A DNA stretch of 64,000 bases from Massilia sp. WG5. Its GTDB lineage: Bacteria; Pseudomonadota; Gammaproteobacteria; Burkholderiales; Burkholderiaceae_D. This document shows positions 12,397-21,038 of this stretch, one piece after another. The DNA is taken from NCBI RefSeq assembly GCF_001412595.2, contig NZ_CP012640.2:3162001-3226000 (forward strand). Reading direction: 5' to 3'. The position numbers and the translations under genes are program-made. Below the pieces are notes generated by a model. It was given only the letters and a program-made list of their open reading frames with translations. It was not told the DNA's origin and made no database searches. Numbering within the stretch: position 1 is the stretch's first letter; the number at the start of each line of letters is the position of its first letter.

Positions 12397-13875
12397 ATGT
12401 TCTCGACAGTAAGCAGCGGGCGTTTTCACGGCCTTTTCATGGCGAGCGATCAACGGCGCATGAGCACAGCGCTACTGATCGCCGTGCTGTTCCACGCGCT
12501 ATTGCTCAGCATTAGCCTAGGTGGCCAGACCTTCGGCCTGCCCGGCTTCAAGCTGCCATGGAAAGAACGGCGACTCGGGGCCGATGAGTTGAAGGTCATG
12601 CTCGCGCCGTTGCCGCCGCCGGCGCCGGCCAAGGAAGCCAATCCCGTGCTCGCCGTGGAGGATGTCGCTGCGATTGGCAGCACGGTGACATCCATGTCGA
12701 CCTCCCCGATTGCGACGCCATTGCCGCAGCCCAGACCGGCAGCGAACTCGGCGCCGGCGTCTGTCGTCGACCCCGTCATGACGGCCAAGCGAGCCATTGC
12801 GCCGCTGCCGATAGCCCCGGTGGCACGGCGGTTCCCGGCACACGCCAGTGAAGCGCCCAGCCAGAGCGTTGCCCGCGAGGTCGCGGAGCCACCAGTTGAA
12901 CAAGCGATCCAGGACCGCGCGGCGCTGGATCAGGCGGGACGCGAACAGGAGAAACAGCGTACCGAAAACCTGAAGCAAGCGGAATTAATGGCCGCCGCAC
13001 AACGTGAAGCCGCACGCCAGGAATTGCTCCGCGTCGAGGCGGCGCGCGCCGAGCAAGCGGCAAGGGACGAGGCTGCCCGATTGAACGCCGAGCGCCAGGA
13101 ACAGGAAAAAGCCGAGATCCTGCGACAGGAAGCTGCGCGCACCGAGGCGATCCGGCAAGAACAGGCAAAACAGGCGCAGTTGGAACTGCAGCGCCAGGAA
13201 CGCGTCCGCCAGGAAGCCGCTCGGCAGGAACAGGCAAAACAGGCGCAGTTGGAAGCACAACGCCAGGAAGCACTGCGTCAAGAGCAGGCCAGGCGGCTTG
13301 AGCAGGCACGCCAGGCTGCGGAAAAACAGGAACAGGAACGCGCCGACGCCGCCCGACGGGACGCTGCGCAGCAAGAACAGGAAAAGAAAGACCAGGCCCA
13401 GCGTGACAAGGCCAGGCAAGAAGCCGAACACGAGGAACGTCTCAAGGCGATCGGCAGGCAGCTGGATCGGGAAGCGGCCCAACGCGATGCGACATCGCGC
13501 TCGGCCCTCCCTTCGGCGAGCACGCTGCGCCGCGGCTGGCTGTTCGGGCGCGCCGATACAAACCGCGATCTCGTCCTTTACGCAGAGGCGATGAGCCAGA
13601 AGATCGAAAAGAACATGACCTTCGGGATGGTGCGCGAGCTCATCAAGCAGCCTTACACCCGGCCGACGGTGACGATCGCGGTTCGGGCCGATGGTACCGT
13701 CGAAAAAGTGTGCTTCGTGACGTCGAGCGGCGTCGCCGCCATCGACGACGCGGTACGAAAAATCATTGCCAGCCAGGCGCCGTTTGGCGCTTTTCCGCCG
13801 TCCCTGGCGCACCAGTACGACGTGATCGAAATCCGCCGTACCTGGATATTCGATATTGCTGTCCGGCTGGAGTAA
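12397..13875 (+). CDS. TolA/TonB-like envelope protein with long coiled coil
   Basis: 492 aa. A single N-terminal membrane helix (STALLIAVLFHALLLSISLG, about 22-41) is followed by a Pro-rich linker. A long Glu/Gln/Arg/Ala region (about 165-370) is almost certainly a coiled coil. The C-terminal globular domain (about 400-492: TVTIAVRADGTVEKVCFVTS, later WIFDIAVRLE) matches the TonB/TolA C-terminal fold. This is the plan of energy-transducing TonB or TolA proteins that span the periplasm. No exbB, exbD, tolQ or tolR neighbour is present, so it is an orphan. ATGs at 12397, 12439 and 12460 are all possible; none has a strong ribosome-binding sequence. Confidence 0.8.
   Translation: MFSTVSSGRFHGLFMASDQRRMSTALLIAVLFHALLLSISLGGQTFGLPGFKLPWKERRLGADELKVMLAPLPPPAPAKEANPVLAVEDVAAIGSTVTSMSTSPIATPLPQPRPAANSAPASVVDPVMTAKRAIAPLPIAPVARRFPAHASEAPSQSVAREVAEPPVEQAIQDRAALDQAGREQEKQRTENLKQAELMAAAQREAARQELLRVEAARAEQAARDEAARLNAERQEQEKAEILRQEAARTEAIRQEQAKQAQLELQRQERVRQEAARQEQAKQAQLEAQRQEALRQEQARRLEQARQAAEKQEQERADAARRDAAQQEQEKKDQAQRDKARQEAEHEERLKAIGRQLDREAAQRDATSRSALPSASTLRRGWLFGRADTNRDLVLYAEAMSQKIEKNMTFGMVRELIKQPYTRPTVTIAVRADGTVEKVCFVTSSGVAAIDDAVRKIIASQAPFGAFPPSLAHQYDVIEIRRTWIFDIAVRLE
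13161..13254 (+). repeat. 69-bp-period internal direct repeat in the coiled coil
   Basis: Two identical 25-bp copies (13161-13185 and 13230-13254, beginning ACAGGCAAAACAGG) lie 69 bp apart, encoding QAKQAQLE twice within QEQAKQAQLE heptad-rich segments. The exact DNA identity suggests a recent 23-codon tandem duplication and possible length variation between strains. Confidence 0.7.
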
Positions 13876-13887
13876 ATCCGCCCGGAT

Positions 13888-15042
13888 TTATCGCGAGGCC
13901 CGGAGCTTGGCAATGGCCCGGCTTTGCATACCGGTCTGGCTTATCAGGAATGGCCGCGCTGTCGCAGGCTGCGTCAGCCTTGCCAGCATGCGGCCCAAAG
14001 GCAGCTCCACCCAGCGATAAAACGCCGCCCCGGCCGCCAGGCTGGCGCCCCAGGCGACCAGCATCCCCAGGGCCTGCTCATGCGGCTGCTCCGACACGAA
14101 GCGGGTAAACGCGGCATTCACCACCAGGCACACCGGGAAGTGCACGAGGAAGACCGAAAACGAGATCGTCGCCAGGCGATTCACGAGCGCCCATGCCTGG
14201 CTGCGGACATCGGCCAGCCTGATGCGGCCGAACAGGAACAGCGTGCAGGCGACCACCAGCGCCACCGCGATCCGGCTGCGGAATTCCAGGTTCAGCGCCA
14301 GCAGCGTCGGCAATACCGTCATCGCCAGCAGCAGCGCCACCTCGCCCGGCTTGCGCGCCGGATCGCTGGCCCACCACGCCAGCATGCCGAGTCCATAGCT
14401 GCCGAAGAAATACGGCGCCCACACGTCCCAGTCGGCATCGCGGTTGAAATACAGCAGGGAGACGCTGACGCCAAGCGCGACCAGGGCCGGCATCAGCCAG
14501 GCCCGGGAGCGCGTGCCAAGCAGATGGCCTGCGCTCCAGAACAGCAGGGTCGCCAGCGCATACAGCTGGAAATCGATCGCCACATACCAGGCGCCGGCCG
14601 ACAGGGCCTCGTAACCCAGCACGTCATGCAGCAACAGGAAATGGGCGCTCAGCTGGGACAGCGTCGGCGGCGCCGAGATCGAATCGTGGCTCATCCATTG
14701 GCTGGCCAGCCAGGACGCGCCGATCGCCAGCAGCATCGCCGCCATGAAGGGCAGCGCCAGCCGGATATAGCGGCGCCCGATCGTGCGAAGCGGATGGGCG
14801 ATGCCGGGCCGGGCCTGCGGAGACAGCGATTTCGCGGCCAGGAAGCCGCCGACGACGAGGAAGACCTGCACGGCGATGCGGCCGTAGGCATCGAGCCAGT
14901 CGATGAGCGCCGGCATCAGCGGACGCGCCTGGTCGGCCATCGGGCCGTAGAAGGCCAGGTGGTGCAGGACGATCAGCTGCGCGGCGCCGGCCTTGAGCAG
15001 GTTGATCATCCCGAACTGGCTTCCTCCCTTCATATCCTTCAT
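13888..15042 (-). CDS. Membrane acyltransferase (acyltransferase_3 family)
   Basis: 384 aa with about ten hydrophobic helices. The N-terminal INLLKAGAAQLIVLHHLAFY carries the family His (usually R-x10-H), with VFLVVGGFLAAKSL, YIRLALPF and AWYVAIDFQLYALATLLFW as further signatures. These integral inner-membrane enzymes (OafA/NodX type) transfer acetyl or other acyl groups to envelope sugars. A second possible start is Met at 15009, preceded by GGGAGGAAG; the longer start has GAGGA at 9 nt. It stands alone, convergent with the TolA-like gene (12-nt gap). The acceptor is unknown. Confidence 0.88.
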   Translation of the reverse strand: MKDMKGGSQFGMINLLKAGAAQLIVLHHLAFYGPMADQARPLMPALIDWLDAYGRIAVQVFLVVGGFLAAKSLSPQARPGIAHPLRTIGRRYIRLALPFMAAMLLAIGASWLASQWMSHDSISAPPTLSQLSAHFLLLHDVLGYEALSAGAWYVAIDFQLYALATLLFWSAGHLLGTRSRAWLMPALVALGVSVSLLYFNRDADWDVWAPYFFGSYGLGMLAWWASDPARKPGEVALLLAMTVLPTLLALNLEFRSRIAVALVVACTLFLFGRIRLADVRSQAWALVNRLATISFSVFLVHFPVCLVVNAAFTRFVSEQPHEQALGMLVAWGASLAAGAAFYRWVELPLGRMLARLTQPATARPFLISQTGMQSRAIAKLRASR

Positions 15043-15288
15043 CGCTTATATCCTCAACAATTCATTGCTCGACGGAGCAAGGAGTGCTGTCGATATTGCC
15101 GAGCGGGCGCATGATAACCGCCCCATGCCAAATGCGCCCACCCGTTACATTCAGTAACTTCCGTCAATACGCATTATTTCTGCTCCATTTCCACGTTTTT
15201 TTGCTTTGGGTGGGAATGTGAGGATTTTTGGACGCCGTCCGTCGAATATAGTTTCCGACTCCAACGCGCTCGAAGGGAATACATAGCG

Positions 15289-15762
15289 ATGTTCAGGTCT
15301 TTCATTGGCGTGATCGGCGCGTGCTCGCTGTTCATCTCGCCGGAGTTATCGGCGCAAACGCTGCATGCACCATCCCGCACGCTGTTCAAATGCCAGGACC
15401 ATGGCAAGATCACTTATTCGGATTCGCCATGCCTTGGTGCCGAAAAGCTCGAGGTTGAACCTACTAGGGGTGTCAATAAACTATCGGGGAAAGAGCGCGT
15501 GGGCGCCGATGTCCGACGGGAACTCAACCAAGAGATGTTCGCGAACGCTGTGCGCCCACTTACTGGGCTGGACGCCCAACAGTTTGCAGTCCAGGTGCGT
15601 CGGTATCATTTGCCTGGTTCGGCACAACAGGAATGCCGGCGCCTGGACCAGGACATCACCACCAGCGAATACGAAGAAAAGCGCACCGCGCCGGCCGCAT
15701 TACGCGATGTGCAGGCGCGTCTCTTCCTCTTGCGTCAGCGCTTCAGGGAACTGCGCTGCTGA
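15289..15762 (+). CDS. Exported DUF4124-like protein
   Basis: 157 aa with a signal peptide (MFRSFIGVIGACSLFISPEL, ending near SAQT). Next comes FKCQDHGKITYSDSPC, the short DUF4124 pattern of a Cys pair around an ITYSD/YTD strand. The rest is a charged helical tail with Cys residues near 116 and at the C-terminus. DUF4124 proteins are common in Burkholderiales and have no agreed function. The last 28 nt overlap the convergent membrane-protein gene. A GAAGGGA ribosome-binding sequence supports the start. Confidence 0.75.
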   Translation: MFRSFIGVIGACSLFISPELSAQTLHAPSRTLFKCQDHGKITYSDSPCLGAEKLEVEPTRGVNKLSGKERVGADVRRELNQEMFANAVRPLTGLDAQQFAVQVRRYHLPGSAQQECRRLDQDITTSEYEEKRTAPAALRDVQARLFLLRQRFRELRC

Positions 15763-16544
15763 GCCGACAAGGACACCCCGCGCCTGCTCAACAGTTGTAC
15801 AAGCAGCGCCGCCCCGGCCGCCATCCCGAACGCCAGCGCGATCGACTGCGAGCGCAGCGCCATCGACAAGACCACGCAAAACGTCGCAAACGCGTAATAC
15901 CCGCGCGCCATGCCGAGCAGGATATTTACGGCATATGCGCGTCCGGAGGCCTGATGCGAAAAGCCGACCAGGATCGTCCCCATCACTGGGAACATCGCGA
16001 AGAAGCCGCTCAGGCGCGGGCCGATGCCGGCGGCGGCCCAGGTGACCGTAAAGCTCAGCAGCGCACCGGCCAGCATCCGCAGCGGCAGGTCGTTCGCCTG
16101 CCCTGCACTGCGCTGGCCAGCCTCCTGCAGGCGTGGGAACAGCCGCGGCGCCAGCGCCAGCACGGCCACGACCAGCGCGAATCCCGGCAGCAGCGGCAGC
16201 TCGACCAGCTGCAGCCCCGCCACCGCCGCCGCATAGGCCGCCAGCGCCGCCAGCAGGGAGCCGGCCACGCCGCAGCGGCCCGAGGCCCAGGCATAGGCCA
16301 GGCAGAACACCAGCACCGCGATCACGGCGATGAGCGTGTGCGCGGCGGCGGTCGCCACGAAGCCTGCGCCCTGCTCGAGCGCCATGGTCAACAGGATCGG
16401 TCCGGCGACGACGGGCAGCGCCGAGACCCAGCCGGCCGCACCCGGTCCCCAGCGCCGGCCGACCAGCGTCACGAGGTAGATCAGGGCGGGAACCAGGCAC
16501 AGTTTCAGGATGAGGACAGTGTTCAAGGCAGGACTTGAGATCAT
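15735..16544 (-). CDS. Polytopic membrane protein of unknown function
   Basis: 269 aa, strongly hydrophobic, with about eight predicted helices (for example VLILKLCLVPALIYLVTLVG, LIAVIAVLVFCLAYAWA, LPGFALVVAVLALAPRLF). A charged cytoplasmic-type loop around 135-155 and a basic tail (RRGVSLSAQQRSSLKR) are present. It shows the two-halved design of small inner-membrane transport-like proteins, but no family motif was recognised. It is convergent with the DUF4124 gene (28-nt overlap) and divergent from the HAD gene (34-nt gap). Confidence 0.8.
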   Translation of the reverse strand: MISSPALNTVLILKLCLVPALIYLVTLVGRRWGPGAAGWVSALPVVAGPILLTMALEQGAGFVATAAAHTLIAVIAVLVFCLAYAWASGRCGVAGSLLAALAAYAAAVAGLQLVELPLLPGFALVVAVLALAPRLFPRLQEAGQRSAGQANDLPLRMLAGALLSFTVTWAAAGIGPRLSGFFAMFPVMGTILVGFSHQASGRAYAVNILLGMARGYYAFATFCVVLSMALRSQSIALAFGMAAGAALLVQLLSRRGVSLSAQQRSSLKR

Positions 16545-16578
16545 GTATAGTCGACAATTATCCCATGCTGCGATATCG

Positions 16579-17208
16579 ATGAACTACCGACTCGCCATCT
16601 TCGACTTCGACGGCACCCTTGCCGATTCCTTTCCCTTCTTCCTCAGCGTCTTCAACACCATCGCCGACCGCCACGGCTTCCGGCGCATCGACTTCACGGA
16701 TGCCGGCCAGCTGCGCCATTACGGCATGCGGCAGATGATGGACCACGTTGGCCTGCCGGCCTGGAAGCTGCCGGCGGCGGCGCGGACCTTCAAGGCGATG
16801 ATGCGGGAGAACGCCGGCTCCATCTACCTGTTCGACGGCGTCGCCGAGGCGCTGCGCCACCTGGACGCGCAGGGCGTGACGATCGCGGTGGTGTCCTCGA
16901 ACTCCGGGCACAACGTACGCACGGTGCTGGGGCAGGAGCTGGCCGCGCTGGTCAGCCAGTTCGAATGCGGCATGTCGGTGTTCGGCAAGGCCAGCCGCAT
17001 CCGCGCCGTGCTGAAGCGCTGCGGCGCCGCGCCGGCCGAGGCGATCTACATCGGCGACCAGGGCACCGATGCGGAAGCCTCGCGCAAGGCAGGCGTGGCC
17101 TTCGGCGCCGTGCATTGGGGCTATGCGCCGATCGAAGCCCTGCGCGTCAGCGGCTGTGATGTCGAATTCGCCACGCCGGTCGACCTGCTCCAGATAAAGC
17201 CTCAATGA
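16579..17208 (+). CDS. HAD family phosphatase
   Basis: 209 aa of the haloacid dehalogenase superfamily. Motif I is FDFDGTLADS (nucleophile and acid Asp), motif II is VVSSNSG, the Lys follows in VFGKASRI, and motif IV is IGDQGTDAEASRKAG. A helical cap lies between motifs I and II, giving the phosphoglycolate-phosphatase (Gph)-like layout. The substrate is not predictable; hydrolysis of a small phosphate ester is likely. The start at MNYRLAIFDFDG is chosen for family fit over an upstream in-frame ATG at 16510. Confidence 0.9.
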   Translation: MNYRLAIFDFDGTLADSFPFFLSVFNTIADRHGFRRIDFTDAGQLRHYGMRQMMDHVGLPAWKLPAAARTFKAMMRENAGSIYLFDGVAEALRHLDAQGVTIAVVSSNSGHNVRTVLGQELAALVSQFECGMSVFGKASRIRAVLKRCGAAPAEAIYIGDQGTDAEASRKAGVAFGAVHWGYAPIEALRVSGCDVEFATPVDLLQIKPQ

Positions 17209-17239
17209 GACAAGGCGGCCGGCCCGCCAGGCGCCCGCC

Positions 17240-17268
17240 TTGAAAGAAATTACTTCGCATGCTAAACT
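17240..17268 (+). promoter_or_regulatory. Sigma-70 promoter of the efflux operon
   Basis: TTGAAA (17240-17245), an exact 17-bp spacer, then TAAACT (17263-17268). Transcription would begin near 17275, downstream of the first in-frame ATG (17259). This supports 17313 as the MarR start. Confidence 0.6.
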
Positions 17269-17285
17269 TTCGCATTCAAATAGTA

Positions 17286-17306
17286 TTTACGCGAACTTTA
17301 CGCGAA
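17286..17306 (+). promoter_or_regulatory. Direct-repeat operator candidate
   Basis: TTTACGCGAA occurs twice (17286-17295 and 17297-17306), 11 bp apart, so both face the same side of the helix. It lies just after the predicted transcription start and before the MarR start codon, where a repressor would block initiation. That the site is bound by the MarR protein is inferred. Confidence 0.5.
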
Positions 17307-17312
17307 TTAAGC

Positions 17313-17789
17313 ATGCGCCTATCGGACCAGACCTTGGGCAATCTCACCGCCGCCCTCACCCTTTCCTCGCGCGTCTACCGCGCCGCCGCCGACAAGGTCG
17401 CGGCCGACTACGGCCTGTCGCAGGCGACCGGCCTGCCGGTGCTGGTCATCAGCCGCTACGGCGAGAACGGCGTGCGCCCGGGCGTGCTGGCCGAGACGCT
17501 CAGCCTGGAGGCCTCGTCGCTGGTACGCGTGGTCGACCACCTGATCGAGAACGGCCTGGTCGAGCGCCACGACGATCCGCAGGACCGCCGCGCCAAGATC
17601 CTGCGCCTGACCGATGCGGGCATGGAAACCGCCAAGCGCATGGACGAAGCCCTCGTGCCCTTCCGCCGCAAGCTGTTCGGCGCCTTCGAGCCGGCCGACG
17701 TCGAAGCCTGCCTGCGGGTGCTGGCCGGGCTGCCGGACGTGGTCGCGAACCTTACCCTGGAACAGGCCACGGAGCGCAAGAGCGCATGA
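17313..17789 (+). CDS. MarR family transcriptional regulator
   Basis: 158 aa from MRLSDQTLGNLTAALTLSSR. The winged-helix part LSQATGLPVLVISRYGENGV, then VLAETLSLEASSLVRVVDHL and the wing DDPQDRRAKILRLTDAG, is diagnostic of MarR. Such dimers repress efflux or detoxification operons and release DNA on binding aromatic ligands. It is the first gene of the efflux operon, overlapping the FUSC gene by 4 nt. A longer form starting at 17259 would place the start upstream of the predicted transcription start. Confidence 0.93.
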   Translation: MRLSDQTLGNLTAALTLSSRVYRAAADKVAADYGLSQATGLPVLVISRYGENGVRPGVLAETLSLEASSLVRVVDHLIENGLVERHDDPQDRRAKILRLTDAGMETAKRMDEALVPFRRKLFGAFEPADVEACLRVLAGLPDVVANLTLEQATERKSA

Positions 17790-19837
17790 AGCTGGCTACC
17801 CGGGCGGAGCTGCTGTTCTCCGTCAAATCCTTCGCTGCAGCGATGCTCGCGGTGTACATCTCGATGCACATCGGACTGCCGCGCCCTTTCTGGTCGATGA
17901 TGACCGCCTACATCTGCGCCGCGCCCTTCGCCGGTCCGACCCGCTCCAAGGGCCTGTACCGCGCCGGCGGCACCATCCTGGGCGGGACCATGGTGACCTT
18001 CGTGGTGCCGCAGCTGTCCAATTCGCCCGAGCTGCTGTCGCTTGTGCTGGCCTTGTGGATCGGCGGCTGCCTGTTCGTTTCCCTGCTGGACCGCACGCCG
18101 CGCTCCTACCTGCTGATGCTGGCCGGTTATACCGCCGGCCTGATCGCCTTCCCCGCCGTGAACGATCCCGGCGCCATCTTCGACATCGCGCTGGCGCGCG
18201 TGGAGGAGATCGTGCTGGGCGTGACCTGCGCGACCCTGGTTCACAGCCTGGTGCTGCCGCAGCCCTTCGGTCCCGTCCTGCTTGCGCGCCTGGACCATGC
18301 CGTGCGCGATGCCCAGCACTGGATCCGCGACGCCCTCAATCCGGCAGGCGATGCGCGCTCCGCCTCCGACCGTCGCAAGCTGGCCGGCGACATCACCGAG
18401 CTGCGCCTGATGAGCACCCACCTGCCCTTCGATACCTCGCACCTGCGCTGGACCGGGCGGGCGGTGAATGCGCTGCAGGAGCGCCTGGCGCAGTTCGTGC
18501 CCATCGTCTCCGGTATCGAGGACCGCCTGGCCGCGCTGCGCAACATGGGCGCCGCCAGCGTGTCGGAACACTGGAGCGCGCTGCTGAAGGACGTCGTCGC
18601 ACTCACCGACAACCCGAAGGAAGTCGCGATCGCCCGCCAGGGCGCGCTGCTGTACGAGCGCATCGACGAGCTGGCGCCCCAGGTGCATCGCGAACTCTCC
18701 TGGAGCGGCATGATCGAGCTGAACCTGGCGGCCCGCCTGCGCCGGCTGGTCGACATCTGCGTCGAGACGCGCGCCCTGCGCCAGCACATCGATGCCGGCG
18801 TCTCCGGCCGCCTGCCGGCCGAGGTGCGCCGCCTGCCCGACCTGCTCAATAAAGTACCGGCGAGCGCCCTGCACCTGGACTACGGCATGGCAGCGCTGTC
18901 GGCTTTCGCCGCCGTCGTCGCGGTGCTGCTGTGCTGCGCATTCTGGATCCTGACCGGCTGGCCGGGCGGCGCCACCGCGCCGATGATGTGCGCGGTGCTG
19001 TGCTGCTTCTTCTCGACCCAGGACGACCCGGCCCCCTTCATCAAGAGCTTCCTGGCCTGGACGGTGTATTCGATCCCGGCGTCGGCCGTGTACCTGCTGG
19101 TGCTGCTGCCGGCCATCCACAGCTTCGAGATGCTGGTGCTGGTGTGCGCGCCGCTGTTCCTGGTGCTGGGCGTGCTGCTGGCCCGTCCGGCCACGTTTGG
19201 ACGCGCCATGCCCTTCCTGTTCGGCATCTGCGGCACGCTGGCGATGATCGACACCCACAACGCGGACATGGTGACCTTCACCAACAGCATGCTGTCGCAG
19301 GTGCTGGGCCTGACCGTGGCCGCGGTGACGACCCGGGTAGTGCGCAGCGTGGGCGCAGCCTGGACCGCGCGCCGCCTGCTGAAGGCCGGCTGGAACGAAC
19401 TGGCGCGCCTGGGCGGCGGCGAAAAGACCACGCTGCCGGAATTCTCGGCGCGCATGGTCGACCGCATTGGCCTGCTGACCCCGCGCCTGGCGTCGGTCGG
19501 CAGCCACCAGGACCTGCAGGCGCGGGATGCGTTACGCGACCTGCGCATCGGCCTGAACATGACCCTGCTGCAGCAGGTGCGTCCCCAGCTCGGCCGCGGC
19601 GACGCGGCGCTGAGCCCCCTCATGACGCAGCTGTCGCAGCATTTCGCACGCCTGCCGGCGGTCGACCAGACTGGCGAAACCCAGCTGCTCGGCGCCCTCG
19701 ACAACGCGCTGCGCGCGACCTGCGAAGGCGCGCATGACGCCTTTCAACGCGAGGCGCTGGCGGCGCTCACCGGCATCCGCCGCGACCTGTTCCCGGCCGC
19801 CGCACCCTACGAGCCCACCGTGGCGCTCGCACACTGA
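17786..19837 (+). CDS. FUSC family (AaeB-like) efflux permease
   Basis: 683 aa, similar in length and layout to AaeB, the p-hydroxybenzoic-acid efflux protein. Two hydrophobic blocks (about 10-160 and 365-510), each with several helices, are separated by a cytoplasmic helical region. The start RAELLFSVKSFAAAMLAVYI, then GLPRPFWSMMTAYI and TRSKGLYRAGGTILG, is typical of the fusaric-acid-resistance family. It likely exports aromatic carboxylates across the inner membrane with the downstream adaptor. It overlaps the marR stop by 4 nt. Confidence 0.92.
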   Translation: MKLATRAELLFSVKSFAAAMLAVYISMHIGLPRPFWSMMTAYICAAPFAGPTRSKGLYRAGGTILGGTMVTFVVPQLSNSPELLSLVLALWIGGCLFVSLLDRTPRSYLLMLAGYTAGLIAFPAVNDPGAIFDIALARVEEIVLGVTCATLVHSLVLPQPFGPVLLARLDHAVRDAQHWIRDALNPAGDARSASDRRKLAGDITELRLMSTHLPFDTSHLRWTGRAVNALQERLAQFVPIVSGIEDRLAALRNMGAASVSEHWSALLKDVVALTDNPKEVAIARQGALLYERIDELAPQVHRELSWSGMIELNLAARLRRLVDICVETRALRQHIDAGVSGRLPAEVRRLPDLLNKVPASALHLDYGMAALSAFAAVVAVLLCCAFWILTGWPGGATAPMMCAVLCCFFSTQDDPAPFIKSFLAWTVYSIPASAVYLLVLLPAIHSFEMLVLVCAPLFLVLGVLLARPATFGRAMPFLFGICGTLAMIDTHNADMVTFTNSMLSQVLGLTVAAVTTRVVRSVGAAWTARRLLKAGWNELARLGGGEKTTLPEFSARMVDRIGLLTPRLASVGSHQDLQARDALRDLRIGLNMTLLQQVRPQLGRGDAALSPLMTQLSQHFARLPAVDQTGETQLLGALDNALRATCEGAHDAFQREALAALTGIRRDLFPAAAPYEPTVALAH

Positions 19838-19855
19838 TACTGAAAAGGAGATCCG

Positions 19856-20062
19856 ATGATCGGCGAAGTCAGCATCTATGGCCTCTACCTTCCTCCGCTC
19901 CTGCTGCTCACGCTGGCGGCGCTGGTGGTATCGAGACTTTTCAACCTGGTCCTGGCAAGGACCGGTTTCTACCGCCTGGTCTGGCACCCGGCGCTGTTCG
20001 ATTTATCCCTGTTCGTCATCGTGCTCGGCGCACTGACGTATTTCACACGTAACTGGTCCTGA
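19856..20062 (+). CDS. DUF1656 (AaeX-like) small membrane protein
   Basis: 68 aa with two hydrophobic segments (GLYLPPLLLLTLAALVVSRL and FDLSLFVIVLGALTYF). This is the DUF1656/AaeX protein that regularly sits between the FUSC permease and the HlyD adaptor; its role is not known. An AAGGAG ribosome-binding sequence precedes the ATG at good spacing. It ends 1 nt before the adaptor start. Confidence 0.92.
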   Translation: MIGEVSIYGLYLPPLLLLTLAALVVSRLFNLVLARTGFYRLVWHPALFDLSLFVIVLGALTYFTRNWS

Positions 20063-20063
20063 C

Positions 20064-21038
20064 ATGGCATCGAAAAATTTTCTTCCGGCGGTTGGCCGGG
20101 TAGGTATCACTCTGCTGGTGGCCGCGGGCGCTGTCTATGCTGGCGCGCAGCTGTGGCGCCACTACGAAGTCGAGCCGTGGACCCGCGACGGCCGCGTGAA
20201 GGCCTATGTGGTGCAGGTCGCGCCGGACGTCACCGGCCAGGTCACCAGGGTCTATGTGCACGATAACCAGCGCGTCGTCGCCGGCGAGCCGCTGTTCGAG
20301 ATCGACCGCGCGCGCTTTGAGCTGGCCCTGCGCCAGAGCGAAGCCCAGGTGATCGCCGCCCGGGCCGCGCTGGAGCAGGCGCAGCGCGAGAACAAGCGTA
20401 ACACCCAGCTCGACGACCTGGTCTCGCAGGAGACCCGCGAACAGGGCCAGACCCGCACCGACCAGGCGCGCGCCACCCTGGCCCAAGCCGAAGTCAACCG
20501 CGACACCGCGAAGCTGAACCTGGCGCGCACCCACGTGGTGTCGGCGGTGGACGGCATCGTCACCAACCTCGACCTGCGGGAAGGCGCCTACGCCACCGCC
20601 GCCCATCCGGTGATGGCGGTCGTGGACAGCAAGTCCTTCTATGTCGAAGGCTATTTCGAAGAGACCAAGCTGCCCCGCATCCAGCTCGGCGACAAGGTCG
20701 AAGTGACCCTGATGGGCACGCGCCAGGCGCTGGCGGGCCGCGTCGAGAGCTTCGCCGAAGGCATCGCCGACCGCGACCGCTCCACCAGCGCCAACATGCT
20801 GCCGAACGTGAACCCGACCTTCAACTGGGTCCGCCTGGCGCAACGCATTCCGGTACGCATCGCCCTCGACCCGCTGCCGGCCAGCGTGCGCCTGGTGGCC
20901 GGCCAGACCGCGACCGTGAAGGTGCTGCCGGGCGCCGCGCAACCTGCGCCTGCCGCACCTGTCGCTCCCGCTGCACCTGCCGCAGCCCCCGCGGCGAAAG
21001 CCGTCGCCGCCGCGCCGACCACGAATAAACGATCATGA
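20064..21038 (+). CDS. HlyD/EmrA-type periplasmic adaptor
   Basis: 324 aa with an N-terminal membrane anchor (VGITLLVAAGAVYAGAQLW). It has a lipoyl half-motif (VKAYVVQVAPDVTGQVTRVY, VAGEPLFEIDR), a coiled-coil hairpin (about 85-160), the second lipoyl half (VVSAVDGIVTNLDLREGAYA) and a beta-barrel. The Ala/Pro-rich tail (about 290-318) is unusual in composition. By analogy with AaeA it joins the FUSC permease to an outer-membrane channel. It overlaps the NodT gene by 4 nt. Confidence 0.93.
   Translation: MASKNFLPAVGRVGITLLVAAGAVYAGAQLWRHYEVEPWTRDGRVKAYVVQVAPDVTGQVTRVYVHDNQRVVAGEPLFEIDRARFELALRQSEAQVIAARAALEQAQRENKRNTQLDDLVSQETREQGQTRTDQARATLAQAEVNRDTAKLNLARTHVVSAVDGIVTNLDLREGAYATAAHPVMAVVDSKSFYVEGYFEETKLPRIQLGDKVEVTLMGTRQALAGRVESFAEGIADRDRSTSANMLPNVNPTFNWVRLAQRIPVRIALDPLPASVRLVAGQTATVKVLPGAAQPAPAAPVAPAAPAAAPAAKAVAAAPTTNKRS

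Noticed and set aside
12938..13480. Repetitive GAA/CAG-rich DNA that could be taken for a satellite or CRISPR-like array
   Set aside because: It encodes heptad-rich coiled coil in one continuous frame; repeats are imperfect and have no spacer structure.
17259..17312. Longer MarR start at ATG 17259
   Set aside because: It lies upstream of the transcription start predicted from the TTGAAA-N17-TAAACT promoter and adds residues atypical for the family.
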